Below, piece after piece: positions 27,837 through 37,103 of a stretch of DNA of 61,793 nucleotides. Source of the DNA: Frankiales bacterium (GTDB taxonomy: Bacteria > Actinomycetota > Actinomycetes > JAFAQI01). Where the stretch lies: the NCBI GenBank assembly GCA_025980325.1, contig JAICXQ010000007.1, positions 1-61,793 on the forward strand. The letters are read 5' to 3'. Within the stretch, counting starts at the first letter, position 1; every line of letters begins with the position of its first letter. The notes beneath the pieces were generated by a model. It saw only the letters and a list, made by a program, of their open reading frames with translations. It was not told the DNA's origin and made no database searches. Position numbers and translations under genes: made by a program.

Positions 27837-30391
27837 TGCGCGTCGAGGTCGACCGCCGCCGCGCCCCCGCCATCGCGGGGTCGGCAGTCACGTTCGTCGT
27901 CACCGTCACCAACACGACGGAACTCATCGGCGGCTACACCGCACGTGTCCTCGGTCTCGACCCGACCTGGGTGGAGACCGTGCCGGATCGGCTGTCGTTG
28001 TTCCCGGGCGCCAGCGACACGATCACCATCACGGTGACGACGCCGCCCGGGTTGCGTGCGGGCGACCGGCGCTTCGCCGTACAGGTTCGCGAGCTCACTC
28101 CCCCGACCCGTACGACGGTGGTCGACCTCGACCTCGAGATCGCCGCCGCACCCATGGTGGCGATGGATCTCGATCCGCGCACCGTCACCGCGGGCAAGCG
28201 CGGATCGTTCGGCCTGCTCGTCGACAACGTCGGCAACACCCCGCTCTCGGGCGCGCTGTCCGGGCACGACGACCAGGAAAAGATCCGCTACCGGTTCACG
28301 CCACCGATCCTCGACCTCGCACCCGGCGAGCATGCCGCGGTCGAGATCAAGGTCAAGGCGCGGCGGCGGTTCATCGGTCAGCCGGTCGTGCGGCCGTTCA
28401 CGTTGCGGATCGACGACGGCAGCGAAGCCGACAAGCAACCGAAGACGACCGGCACGTTCATGCAGCGCCCGGTCATCGCGCGCGGCGCGGTGTCGCTGCT
28501 CGGCCTGCTCGCGTCGATCACGGTGTTCGCGCTGGTCATCACCTACGCGCTGTCGAGCGTCGTCGGCCGCTCGGCCGCGGACCGCGACCTCGCGCTGCAG
28601 GTCGCGCAGGCGCAACAGAACGCCGGCAGCAACGGGACCGCGTCGATCTCGGGTACGGCGCGACTGCTCACCTCGGGCAGTGCGGTCTCCGGCGTGACGG
28701 TCCAGGTCTTCGCCGCGACCGATCCGTCGACGTCGATCGGTTCGGCCGCGACCGACCGCAACGGCGCCTACCACCTGCCCTCGCTCGCCTCCGGCAACTA
28801 CAAGCTGAAGTTCCAGGGGGCCGGCTTCACCGACGTCTGGTATCCGGCCGCGCTGACTCCGGCCGACGCCACCGCGGTGACGGTGCAGACCGGTCAGGAC
28901 CTCACCGGCATCGACGTACGGCTCGGCGGCCTGCCCGCGACGATCAGCGGAAAGATCGTGGCCGACAGCGTGCAGGGCGCGTCGATCACCTTGCAGGTTC
29001 CGGGCACGCCGGTCGGCTCGACCGGGACGCCGGCCAACGCGTTGAGCATCGCCGCCGGCGCCGTGTTGCAGACCGCACCGGTCGGCGCGGACGGATCGTT
29101 CGCGCTCGCCAACGTGCCGTCGCCGAGCGTCTACGACCTCGTCGTCACCGAGCCCGGCTACGCGACCGAGACGCAGCGCCTCGACGTCGCCGGCGGCGAG
29201 AACCGCCAAGGCGTCACGATCACGTTGCGCAAGGGCGACGGCCTGATCTCCGGTCACGTGACCGGCGCGAGCGGCCCGATCAAGAACGCGCTCGTCACCG
29301 CGACGTACAACTCGACGACCGTGCAGACGATCTCGCTCTCGCAAGGCGATCCCGGCGCGTTCACGTTGCGTTCGCTGCCGACGCCGGCGAGCTTCACCGT
29401 CGTCGTCACCGCCGACGGCTTCGCCGCGCAGACCGTCACGCTCTCGCTCGCGCCCGGCCAGCAGCTGACCGGTGTCGGCATCACCCTCGGCGGCGCGTCC
29501 GGATCGCTGTCCGGTCAAGTCATCACCCGCGCCGACGGGCACCTCGCACCCGGCGTCACCGTGACGGTGACGAACGGCGTGCTCAGCGTGCAGACCGTGA
29601 CGCAGACACTCGGCTCGCCCGGCACCTGGGACGTGCACGGCCTGCCGGTGCCGAGCACGTACACGGTGACGTTCAGCCGCGGCGACCTCGCCAGCCAGTC
29701 GCTGTCGGTCGCGCTCGACGCGTTCGGCACGGCGACGACGCAGGCAGCCCCGGGTACGTCGGTGACAACCGACGGCATCAAGGTGTCGATGGTCACCGCG
29801 ACGGCTGAGCTCTACGGCTTCACCGTCACCCAGGCCGAGAACATCGACTCCGGTGTCGGCGAGACGCTCATCTCGCTGTCGAACGGCGCGCAGCAACTCG
29901 CGATGACGTCGTCGTCGACCGCGGTGTCGCCGGGCGCCGGGCTGCCCGCGCACGCCGGCGCGTACCACTTCGACAACGTCCCGCCCGGCACGTACACGGT
30001 CACGGTCAGCCGGCACGGCACCCGGCCGACGTCGCAGATCGTGCAGCTCGTCGCCGGCGACGTCGTCGACAAGAACCTCACCGTCGCACTGCCGATCAGC
30101 ATCTGCGGCACGGTCGAGAACGCGAGCAACGGCAACGCTCCGGTGCCCGCGGTTCAGGTGGTGCTGTTCCGCGCCTCGTCGTACCCGACCAACCCGACCG
30201 CGACGACGCAGACGGACGCGACGGCCGGAAGCGTGGGCCGGTTCTGCTTCAGCGACGTAGACGCGCCGGAGAACTACATCGTCCAGGTCGACTACCCGAC
30301 CGCGGGCGCGGCGTACTCGACCACTCCGGTCGCGGTCGACGGCACCGCGGCGGTTCCGGACCTGACGATCTTCGTCAAGGACGGCACCTGA
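27836..30391 (+). CDS. eCIS-linked membrane protein 2 with CnaB-like repeats
   Basis: An 851-residue paralogue of the preceding protein. Two beta-sandwich-like units form the cytoplasmic part (SAVTFVVTVTNTTELIGGYT, RGSFGLLVDNVGNTPLSGAL). The pre-span motif QRPVIARG is kept, and the span is at about 219-242 (SLLGLLASITVFALVITYAL). Six CnaB-like repeats follow outside (ASISGTARLL, ATISGKIVAD, GLISGHVTGA, GSLSGQVITR, AELYGFTVTQ, ISICGTVENA). ATG at 27836 overlaps the previous stop by one base. Duplication within the operon is likely, since fold order and span position match. Confidence 0.75.
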   Translation: MRVEVDRRRAPAIAGSAVTFVVTVTNTTELIGGYTARVLGLDPTWVETVPDRLSLFPGASDTITITVTTPPGLRAGDRRFAVQVRELTPPTRTTVVDLDLEIAAAPMVAMDLDPRTVTAGKRGSFGLLVDNVGNTPLSGALSGHDDQEKIRYRFTPPILDLAPGEHAAVEIKVKARRRFIGQPVVRPFTLRIDDGSEADKQPKTTGTFMQRPVIARGAVSLLGLLASITVFALVITYALSSVVGRSAADRDLALQVAQAQQNAGSNGTASISGTARLLTSGSAVSGVTVQVFAATDPSTSIGSAATDRNGAYHLPSLASGNYKLKFQGAGFTDVWYPAALTPADATAVTVQTGQDLTGIDVRLGGLPATISGKIVADSVQGASITLQVPGTPVGSTGTPANALSIAAGAVLQTAPVGADGSFALANVPSPSVYDLVVTEPGYATETQRLDVAGGENRQGVTITLRKGDGLISGHVTGASGPIKNALVTATYNSTTVQTISLSQGDPGAFTLRSLPTPASFTVVVTADGFAAQTVTLSLAPGQQLTGVGITLGGASGSLSGQVITRADGHLAPGVTVTVTNGVLSVQTVTQTLGSPGTWDVHGLPVPSTYTVTFSRGDLASQSLSVALDAFGTATTQAAPGTSVTTDGIKVSMVTATAELYGFTVTQAENIDSGVGETLISLSNGAQQLAMTSSSTAVSPGAGLPAHAGAYHFDNVPPGTYTVTVSRHGTRPTSQIVQLVAGDVVDKNLTVALPISICGTVENASNGNAPVPAVQVVLFRASSYPTNPTATTQTDATAGSVGRFCFSDVDAPENYIVQVDYPTAGAAYSTTPVAVDGTAAVPDLTIFVKDGT

Positions 30392-33300
30392 TGAGCGCCG
30401 AGTTCACCGTCGTCGGTGACGTCTCGGCCGCGCCGGGCCAGCGCGCCGAGGTCGTGCTGCGGCTGACCAACACCGGTACGTCGATCCGCACGTTCCTCGT
30501 CAGCATCATCGGTCTCGACACCGGCTGGTCGCCGGCGCCGGTGCGTACGCCGCCGCTCGCCGAAGGGCAGGCCGCCGAGGTCACGTTGAGCCTGCGCCCG
30601 CCCGCCGGCACGCCGGCCGGCAGCTACCGGTTCATCGCCGTCGCACAGTCGATCGAGGACTCGCCCGGCGTCGCGCCGGTCACGGTCGAAACCGAAGCCG
30701 CGCTCGAGGTCGGCGACGCGGCCGCGTTGTCGCTCGAAGTGCTCCCGGCCGAGCCGGCCGCGATGCGGACCCGCCGGTTGCGGATCCTGCTCACGAACCG
30801 CGGGACGAAGCCGCTGTCGCTGCAGCTGTCGGTGACGCCGGCCGCCGGACTCGACGTCTGGTTGCGCGACCGCGAGGTCGACCTCGGCGCCGGCGAGTCC
30901 GCCGAGGTTCGCGCGCGGGCCACGACGACGCGGCGGCGCTGGATGGGCCAGCCGCGGCGGATGCCGTTCGTCGTCACCGCGCAGGGACACACGGTCCCGG
31001 TGCGGCTCAACGCGGTCTTCGTCGGCCGGCCGGTGTTCAACCGGACCGTGACCCGGCTGCTCGCCGCGGTCGCGATCGTCACGGTGTGGGCGTCGGTGGC
31101 GCTCGTCGGCCTCGACGCGATCTCGAAGAACGCGCACAAGAAGGAAACCGCGTCACTGACCCAGCTCGACGTCAAGAAGAACGGCGGGAACAACGGCAGC
31201 AACGGCAGCGGCGGTGCGGGTGGAGGCGGCGGATCAGGCGGATCAGGCGGCGCGGGCGGTGCCGGTGCCGGTGCCGGGGGCGGCGCGGCGGGCGCTGCGG
31301 GTGCGGCCGGCGCCGGATCGCAGAGCACGGCCAGCCGGCTCAACGGCACCGTGACCGGCGCGGCGCCGGGCGGCGTCACCGTCAGCATCCGGCCCACGTC
31401 GCTGGTCGACGAGTCGTCGCAAGGCGTGACGTTCGTCAACACCTCGGAGACGGTTGCGCTCGGCGACCAGATCGGCAAGCTGTCCGCGTCCTCGGTCGAC
31501 CTCGGCCGCCCGCGCACCGATTCCGTCGTCCGGCGGACCACCAGTGCGAACGACGGCTCGTTCGCGTTCGCCGGCATCAAGGCGCCCGGCTACTACCTCG
31601 TGCAGCTGGCGAAGCGCGGGTACCAGACGGCGAAGTTCATCATCAACGCGCAGGTCGGCGTGAAGCTGCCGACGTTGAGCGTGCCGCTCGTCGCCGGCAA
31701 GGGCCGGCTGTCCGGCGCCGTCTCCGACGCGCACGGTCATCTGCTCGGCGGCGCGCACGTCGTGCTCACCAACGGCGCGGTCACGCTCGCGACGAACACG
31801 CCGGGCACCGGCAAGGTCGGCAACTGGAGCATCGGCGGGCTCTCGACGCCGGGCACGTACCTCGTGTCCGCGAGCCGCGACGGATTCGATCTCGAGTCGG
31901 CGATCGTCACCCTCGACGCGAGCGGATCGGCGACGCAGAACATCACCTTGAAGGCCGGTGTCGAGTCGCTCACCGGCACGATCTCGGACAGCAACGGCAA
32001 CGGCGTCGCGGGCGCCACGATCACCGCGACGAACGGCACGCTCAGCCGCTCGGTGACGAGTGTCAGCGGCACGACCGGCAGCGGCTCGCCGGTCGGCAGC
32101 TACGTGCTGCCGGCGTTGCCGACCGGCGCATACACCGTCACCGTCGCCGCGCCCGGTTTCTCCCCGCAGACCCTGCAAGTTTCCTTGAACGGCAAGGTTT
32201 CCAGCATCGTCCGGGATGCCCAGCTCACCTCGGCGACGGCGATCTTCGGCGGCGTCATCAACGACGCGGGCCCGGCCCCCGGCACCTTGCCGGGTGTTCC
32301 GCTGACCGGGTCCGCGGGTCTGGTTCTGCAAGGCGACAACGGCACGTACAAGACGATGAGCGTGAGCGTCACCGGCGTCTTCACGTTCACCGGCGTCGCG
32401 CCGGGTGACTACGTGCTGACGGCGACGAGCTTCCTGCACACGACCAACTACGCGAAGGTAACCCTGCACGCCGGCCAGGACCTCGAAGGCTTCTCGATCG
32501 CACTCGTCCAGGACCCGACCGGCGGCATCCCGCCGATTGCTCACATCACCGGCAGCATCGTCGACGCGCACACGGGCGCCGCGCTGACATGCCCGCAGGC
32601 CCTGCCGAGCTGTAGCGCGACGATCAAGCTCTTCGACGCCGCGGTCCCGCCGCCTCCGGCGCTTCCGACCGCGATCGCCACCACGACCGCCAACCCCGGC
32701 GTGCCGTACACGATCCCCGGGTCGAGTGCGACCGGCCTGCTCCCGGGTCTGTACGAGATCCAGGTGAGCGCCCCGGGGTACGAGAGCGGCTCCATCCGGG
32801 TGCAGGTGAACGGGGACCCGCTCGTCACTGCGCAGCCGATCGCGCTCACGCCCGAAGGCACGATCCTCGGTCACGTCAGCAGTCCCGGTGACGTCGTCAG
32901 TGGTTGTGTCGCCGCGACCCCGGTGACCGCACTGACGGTGAACTCGGCGCCCGCCCCACCGGGTGCCGACCCCACCCACCCGCAAGGCGTGTGCCCGGTC
33001 GCGCCCACGGGGTCGGGCGCGACCACCGCCTGCATCGGTGACAACCCGACCGACTGCGTCGGCGACATCGGCCCGCTCGGCGACTACGAGATCGACTTCG
33101 TCCCGGCGCGGACGTACTGGATGTACGTCATCCCGGACAACGCGCAGAACTTCGTCCCGGTCGCGCCGGCGAAGGTGACCTTGCAGCAGGGGCAGACGCA
33201 GCGCTACGACGTCTCGATCAACCGGCTCGCGCTCGTCGACGTCATCGTGCAGGAGCCCAACAGCGCGGGCGACGCGGTCAACGTGGGCTCCGGGATCCCG

Positions 33301-36249
33301 GTCGTGCTCACCCTCGTCCCGGCCTCACCGCCGCCTCCGGGGACGCCGCCGACGCAGTACACCGCGAACACGAACACCAGTGGTGTCGCCGAATTCACCG
33401 CGATCCAGCAAGGCAGCTACACGCTGTCGGCGACCGATACGTTGAACGGCGACTCGCGCACCCTCACTGGCGTCGTCGTCGGGCTGAACCAGAGCCTGAC
33501 CTTGCCGTTGGTGCTCGTCAGCAACGGCGCGGCAATGGTGGGTCGCGTCTACGGTCTCGTCGACGGCGCCAAGACCGCGGTGACGGACGCGACCGTGACG
33601 GTGACGGGCGTGGTCAGCTACTCCGGCTCGGTTCCGCACCGCGCGCCGGTCACCGTGCACACCGACAGCAACGGCTGCTTCGCGATCAACAACGGCGCGC
33701 CCGGCACGCTGGTCGCCGCGCCGACCGAGTGCGGTGGCGGATCGTTCAGCGGTTCCTCGGTCGCCGACGGCGGCTTCGTCGCGCCGACCGTCAGCTTCAC
33801 CGTCGACCCGACGAACAACCCGGCTCAAGACCGGTTCGAGAAGACGTCGCAGACGAACTTCCAGTTCCCGTCGACCGGCGACGCGGCCGCGATCGTCCTG
33901 CCGGTCCCGCCGACGTCCGTCACCGTCAAGGTCGCGGTCGATCCCGATCCGTCGGTCAACGGCAAGACCGCGGCCGATGCCGTGGTGCAGGTCACGCAGC
34001 TGCCGCCGGGCGCCGGCGCGGTAGTCGTGACGGTCAATGCCGACGGCACGCTGAAGTGGGTCGACCCGACGCTCTCCGACAGCCAGCAACACCACAACGG
34101 CGCGGTCCCGGGCACGTACCACTTGCGCGCCAGCCTCGACGGCTTCGACGACGTCACCGACTACACGATCGTCGTACCGGCCGACACCGCCTCTGCGGAC
34201 GACGCGGCGGGCGTCGGTATGCCGGTGTCGGACTTCTCCGCGAATCCGTTGACGTTGCAGGAACACGGCGCGCTCGCCCTCGTCGCGCAGGACGAGGCGA
34301 CCGCGGTCGCCATCGACGGCGCGGTGTTCACCGTCAGCGGCGCCGGCATCGCGACGACGACGCTGGCGACCGCTCCGGGCAGCAACACCGTCACCGTTCC
34401 CGACCTGTCGGTCGCCGGCGGGCCGTACACCGTGACCGCCCGCGCGCCCGGCTATCACTTCGATCCGCAACAGTTCAACGTGACCCCGGGTACGACGGGC
34501 ACGGTGCCCGTCATGGGTCAGCAACTGGCGACGCTGACCGGAACGGTTTTCGGCCGTACCGACGGCACGCACGAGTCGCCGCTCGGCGGTGTCACCGTCC
34601 GCGCGACCGACGGACCGACGACGTTCTCGGCTGTCAGTGCGGCCGACGGCACGTACCGCATCACCGGCACCACGGACCGCGAGGGCATCGCGCTGGGCTC
34701 GATGTGGGGCATCACCGCGTCGGTGTTCGGGTATGGCAACGCGACCGTGTCCGGGGTCTCCGTCGGCGGCACCGGCGGCGACGTGACGGTGCCCGATCTC
34801 GTGCTCGACGCGAACCCGGTCAACGCGACGATCGTCGTGCAGGCCGACGGTACGAACGCCGCGATCGACGGCGCGACGGTGACCTTGCACAACAGCAGCG
34901 CGCTGCCCGGTGGCAGCGTGAGCTGTACGACCGACGGTTCGGCGACGCCGGCCGGCTCGTGCGTGCTCGACGCGCTGCCGCCGACGACGTACGCGATCGT
35001 CGTCACGAAGCCCGGCTTCGCGCCACTGAGCACGGCGGTCACCTTCCAGGTGGGGATCGCGGATCAGGAAGCCGTGTTCGTGCTGGCGCCGCGGACGAAC
35101 ACCATCAGCGGCAGCGTCATCGGCCAGGCGCTCGACGGTTCGACCAAGACGCTGTGGAACTCGACCGACGGGCTGACCGTCACCCTCACGAGCACCGATC
35201 CGTCGTCGACCATCAACCTGACGCAGACTCCGGGTTCGGCGAGCGCGACCGGCGTCGCGGGCGACTTCTCCTTCACCGGCATCCCGGACAGCGCGCCCGG
35301 AACGTCGTACGTCGTGACCGTGTCGTCGAACGCGTCGACCGGATTCCAAGGCGCGACGAGGCCGGTCACGGTCAGCGGCGGGCAGGTGGCGTCGGTCGAG
35401 ATCGCGCTGCAACCCCTTGCGCCGCAACAGGTTACGGTCACCGTGACGTCGACGACCGGCGAGTCGATGGCGGGTGCGGCGGTCACACTGCTCGACTCGA
35501 CCGGCTCGACCGTGGTGCAGACCGGTTCGCCGGCCGAGCCGGTGACGGCGGGCGGTACGCCGACGACGACGTTCAACCAGGTGCCGCAAGGTAGTTACAA
35601 GGTGAAGGTCGACGGGGTGAACGGTCACCTCGGCACGACGTCGGCCGCGTTCACCGTGGGCACCGGGGCGGTGACCGAAGCCGTGTCGGTGTCGGAGCAG
35701 CTGTTGCATCTGACCGCGACGAGCGTCCGAGCCGCGGGGACCGTGCCACCGACGGCGACTTTCACGATCACGAACAACGCGACGTCGGACGTGATCAGCC
35801 CCAGCCCGTCGGTGACGGCGGACAACGAGACGGTCGACGTGTACGTGCCGCCGGCGGCGTACACGGTCGCGGCCGCGTTGGGTGCGGCCGACGCGCCGAA
35901 CTACTCGACACCGTCTTCGCAGAACGTGACCCAGGCGCCGAACGGCGGCGGTACGAACTGGATCCAGTCGCTGACATTCTCGTTCACACAGACGATCGCG
36001 ACGTCGTTGACGGTGACGGTCACGGGAGCCGGCGCCGGTCAGACGGTCGCGGTCACACTCAAGGGCGGGAACCTTCCGGCCGCGGGAACGACGCTGAACT
36101 CCTGCACCGGGTCTTGCACGTTCAACAACTTGGTCCCGGACACCTACACGGTGTCGGCGACGACGACCAACGGCTCGGCGAAGACGGGCACGGTGACCGG
36201 CGTGACGGTGGTCCAAGGCTCGAACTCAGTAACGGTCGCCCTCGCCTAG
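30391..36249 (+). CDS. Giant eCIS-linked membrane protein 3 with about 15 CnaB-like repeats
   Basis: A 1952-residue protein, the largest in the window. The plan is that of its two upstream paralogues. A cytoplasmic part of about 215 residues has two beta-sandwich-like units, followed by GRPVFNRTVTRLLAAVAIVT and a span at about 219-241. A Gly/Ala-rich linker follows (about 265-310), then about 14-16 CnaB/carboxypeptidase-regulatory-like repeats (for example GRLSGAVSDA, ESLTGTISDS, ATLTGTVFGR, NTISGSVIGQ). A stalk tens of nanometres long is plausible (inference). ATG at 30391 overlaps the previous stop. The array island begins after its stop. Confidence 0.75.
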   Translation: MSAEFTVVGDVSAAPGQRAEVVLRLTNTGTSIRTFLVSIIGLDTGWSPAPVRTPPLAEGQAAEVTLSLRPPAGTPAGSYRFIAVAQSIEDSPGVAPVTVETEAALEVGDAAALSLEVLPAEPAAMRTRRLRILLTNRGTKPLSLQLSVTPAAGLDVWLRDREVDLGAGESAEVRARATTTRRRWMGQPRRMPFVVTAQGHTVPVRLNAVFVGRPVFNRTVTRLLAAVAIVTVWASVALVGLDAISKNAHKKETASLTQLDVKKNGGNNGSNGSGGAGGGGGSGGSGGAGGAGAGAGGGAAGAAGAAGAGSQSTASRLNGTVTGAAPGGVTVSIRPTSLVDESSQGVTFVNTSETVALGDQIGKLSASSVDLGRPRTDSVVRRTTSANDGSFAFAGIKAPGYYLVQLAKRGYQTAKFIINAQVGVKLPTLSVPLVAGKGRLSGAVSDAHGHLLGGAHVVLTNGAVTLATNTPGTGKVGNWSIGGLSTPGTYLVSASRDGFDLESAIVTLDASGSATQNITLKAGVESLTGTISDSNGNGVAGATITATNGTLSRSVTSVSGTTGSGSPVGSYVLPALPTGAYTVTVAAPGFSPQTLQVSLNGKVSSIVRDAQLTSATAIFGGVINDAGPAPGTLPGVPLTGSAGLVLQGDNGTYKTMSVSVTGVFTFTGVAPGDYVLTATSFLHTTNYAKVTLHAGQDLEGFSIALVQDPTGGIPPIAHITGSIVDAHTGAALTCPQALPSCSATIKLFDAAVPPPPALPTAIATTTANPGVPYTIPGSSATGLLPGLYEIQVSAPGYESGSIRVQVNGDPLVTAQPIALTPEGTILGHVSSPGDVVSGCVAATPVTALTVNSAPAPPGADPTHPQGVCPVAPTGSGATTACIGDNPTDCVGDIGPLGDYEIDFVPARTYWMYVIPDNAQNFVPVAPAKVTLQQGQTQRYDVSINRLALVDVIVQEPNSAGDAVNVGSGIPVVLTLVPASPPPPGTPPTQYTANTNTSGVAEFTAIQQGSYTLSATDTLNGDSRTLTGVVVGLNQSLTLPLVLVSNGAAMVGRVYGLVDGAKTAVTDATVTVTGVVSYSGSVPHRAPVTVHTDSNGCFAINNGAPGTLVAAPTECGGGSFSGSSVADGGFVAPTVSFTVDPTNNPAQDRFEKTSQTNFQFPSTGDAAAIVLPVPPTSVTVKVAVDPDPSVNGKTAADAVVQVTQLPPGAGAVVVTVNADGTLKWVDPTLSDSQQHHNGAVPGTYHLRASLDGFDDVTDYTIVVPADTASADDAAGVGMPVSDFSANPLTLQEHGALALVAQDEATAVAIDGAVFTVSGAGIATTTLATAPGSNTVTVPDLSVAGGPYTVTARAPGYHFDPQQFNVTPGTTGTVPVMGQQLATLTGTVFGRTDGTHESPLGGVTVRATDGPTTFSAVSAADGTYRITGTTDREGIALGSMWGITASVFGYGNATVSGVSVGGTGGDVTVPDLVLDANPVNATIVVQADGTNAAIDGATVTLHNSSALPGGSVSCTTDGSATPAGSCVLDALPPTTYAIVVTKPGFAPLSTAVTFQVGIADQEAVFVLAPRTNTISGSVIGQALDGSTKTLWNSTDGLTVTLTSTDPSSTINLTQTPGSASATGVAGDFSFTGIPDSAPGTSYVVTVSSNASTGFQGATRPVTVSGGQVASVEIALQPLAPQQVTVTVTSTTGESMAGAAVTLLDSTGSTVVQTGSPAEPVTAGGTPTTTFNQVPQGSYKVKVDGVNGHLGTTSAAFTVGTGAVTEAVSVSEQLLHLTATSVRAAGTVPPTATFTITNNATSDVISPSPSVTADNETVDVYVPPAAYTVAAALGAADAPNYSTPSSQNVTQAPNGGGTNWIQSLTFSFTQTIATSLTVTVTGAGAGQTVAVTLKGGNLPAAGTTLNSCTGSCTFNNLVPDTYTVSATTTNGSAKTGTVTGVTVVQGSNSVTVALA

Positions 36250-36630
36250 CCCGCTGCCCGCCCGTCCGAGCACAAAGTCGTGCCGCAAGTGACGTCCCGA
36301 CACCGATTCCGTGCCACCAGGGCCGCACAACTCATGGCAGTCGCGGCAGAGCCGGCGCATGTGGCGCACGATCGAGGTCAGCGACCATAACCGGCGTTAT
36401 CGTGCACCTGTGCCGAGCGCGCGGTACTGCCTTCACCGTTGCCAGACAGCCGAGCGCGGTCCGTTTCAGACGCAAGCACACGACCGGGGCGACGTTCACG
36501 CATGCTTGGCCCAGCCCCAGCACGTAGCGCAGCCGCATAGATGCTGGTGCGGTTTTGAATGGCGTGACGACCATCCGGGGGCAGCCGGGCCACCCGAGGT
36601 CATCCGGCTTGATCCCGCATAGGGGCTGAT
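36250..36630. other. Junction region with gene fragments, no convincing intact gene
   Basis: This 380-nt stretch joins the eCIS operon to the cassette-like array. On the minus strand a short frame from 36360 reads MRRLCRDCHELCGPGG, like the Cys/His end of an HNH-type protein, and runs into the end of the giant gene. On the plus strand the frame ending at 36622 has HRCWCGFEW, like a small zinc-ribbon tail. Both look like remnants. ATAACCGGCGTTAT at 36387-36400 has ATAAC/GTTAT arms. Confidence 0.3.
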
Positions 36631-36640
36631 AAGTGCCGCT
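36627..36640 (+). repeat. Array site 1 (core GTGCCGCT)
   Basis: TGATAAGTGCCGCT, first copy of the repeated array site, core at 36633-36640. An upstream arm GGCTTGATC can pair with GATAAGTGCC with two bulges. A -10-like TACAGT begins 16 nt downstream of the core. Confidence 0.75.
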
Positions 36641-36668
36641 CTCGCGCGTCCTGAGTTACAGTGGCGGC

Positions 36669-36728
36669 ATGTTCGCCGACAGCTTGTTGAGCGCCGGACG
36701 CTCCGTGCTGTCCTGTTGTTGCCGCTGA
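36669..36728 (+). CDS. Putative Cys-rich leader peptide (polycysteine uORF)
   Basis: A 19-residue ORF, MFADSLLSAGRSVLSCCCR, whose last codons are TGT TGT TGC CGC before TGA. The stop lies 19 nt before the tRNA-Cys gene. A -10-like TACAGT at 36657-36662 sits 6 nt before the ATG, fitting a leaderless transcript. Actinobacteria use polycysteine upstream ORFs as attenuators that sense cysteine supply, normally ahead of sulfur genes. Here the next gene is tRNA-Cys itself. It could also be a leader orphaned by insertion of the array. Confidence 0.5.
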   Translation: MFADSLLSAGRSVLSCCCR

Positions 36729-36747
36729 CCACCTGAACCTCACGCCT

Positions 36748-36818
36748 GGCGGCGTGGCCGAGTGGTTAGGCAGCGGCCTGCAAAGCCGCGTACGGCGGTT
36801 CGAGTCCGCCCGCCGCCT
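36748..36818 (+). tRNA. tRNA-Cys (GCA)
   Basis: A 71-nt cloverleaf with acceptor stem GGCGGCG/CGCCGCC, D-arm GGCCGAGTGGTTAGGC, anticodon GCA at 36780-36782 within GGCCTGCAAAGCC, T-arm GGCGGTTCGAGTCCGCC and discriminator U, as expected for Cys. CCA is not encoded. It lies between array sites 1 and 2. tRNA genes are common integration points, so it may mark the origin of the island. Confidence 0.95.
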
Positions 36819-36828
36819 CTGATGAAAC

Positions 36829-36857
36829 GTGCCGATAGGCAGCACATAAGCGCCGTT
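36829..36857 (+). repeat. Array site 2 (degenerate double site)
   Basis: GTGCCGAT at 36829 and GCGCCGTT at 36850-36857 lie around GGCAGCACATAA, just after the tRNA. Both are one base off the GTGCCG(T/C)T core. Confidence 0.5.
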
Positions 36858-36897
36858 CTAGGACGAGGTCGGGCACGGAGCGGGCAGACTGTGGCTT

Positions 36898-37041
36898 GTG
36901 ATGGCGGGTTTCGTGGGCTGGGTGCGCCGCCATCTGGTCTGGTCACTGCTCGCGGCCATCCTCACGGCCATTCTGATCGCCGTCTTGGTGATGTACCTCG
37001 TCGTCGGTAGGGCTGACTACACGATCACCGGGCCGATGTAG
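36898..37041 (+). CDS. Small single-span membrane protein (array gene)
   Basis: A 47-residue protein (MAGFVGWVRRHLVWSLLAAI onward) with one hydrophobic span over residues 14-37 and a short outside tail ending in TITGPM. The stop TAG at 37039-37041 directly abuts the inverted arm of site 3. GTG 36898 or ATG 36901 could start it; CAGACT ends 7 nt before the GTG and may be a -10 for a leaderless message. No homologue is recognised. Confidence 0.55.
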   Translation: MMAGFVGWVRRHLVWSLLAAILTAILIAVLVMYLVVGRADYTITGPM

Positions 37042-37042
37042 A

Positions 37043-37064
37043 AACGGCACCAATAGGCGCCGTT
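37043..37064 (+). repeat. Array site 3, near-perfect hairpin
   Basis: AACGGCACC (37043-37051), loop AATA, then GGCGCCGTT (37056-37064). The arms pair with a single mismatch. It is the clearest evidence that the site is half of a palindrome. The upstream stop codon overlaps its edge. Confidence 0.8.
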
Positions 37065-37103
37065 CTGAACTGAGCCGGCGTCCCCTGGGTCATGATGTGG
37101 GAG

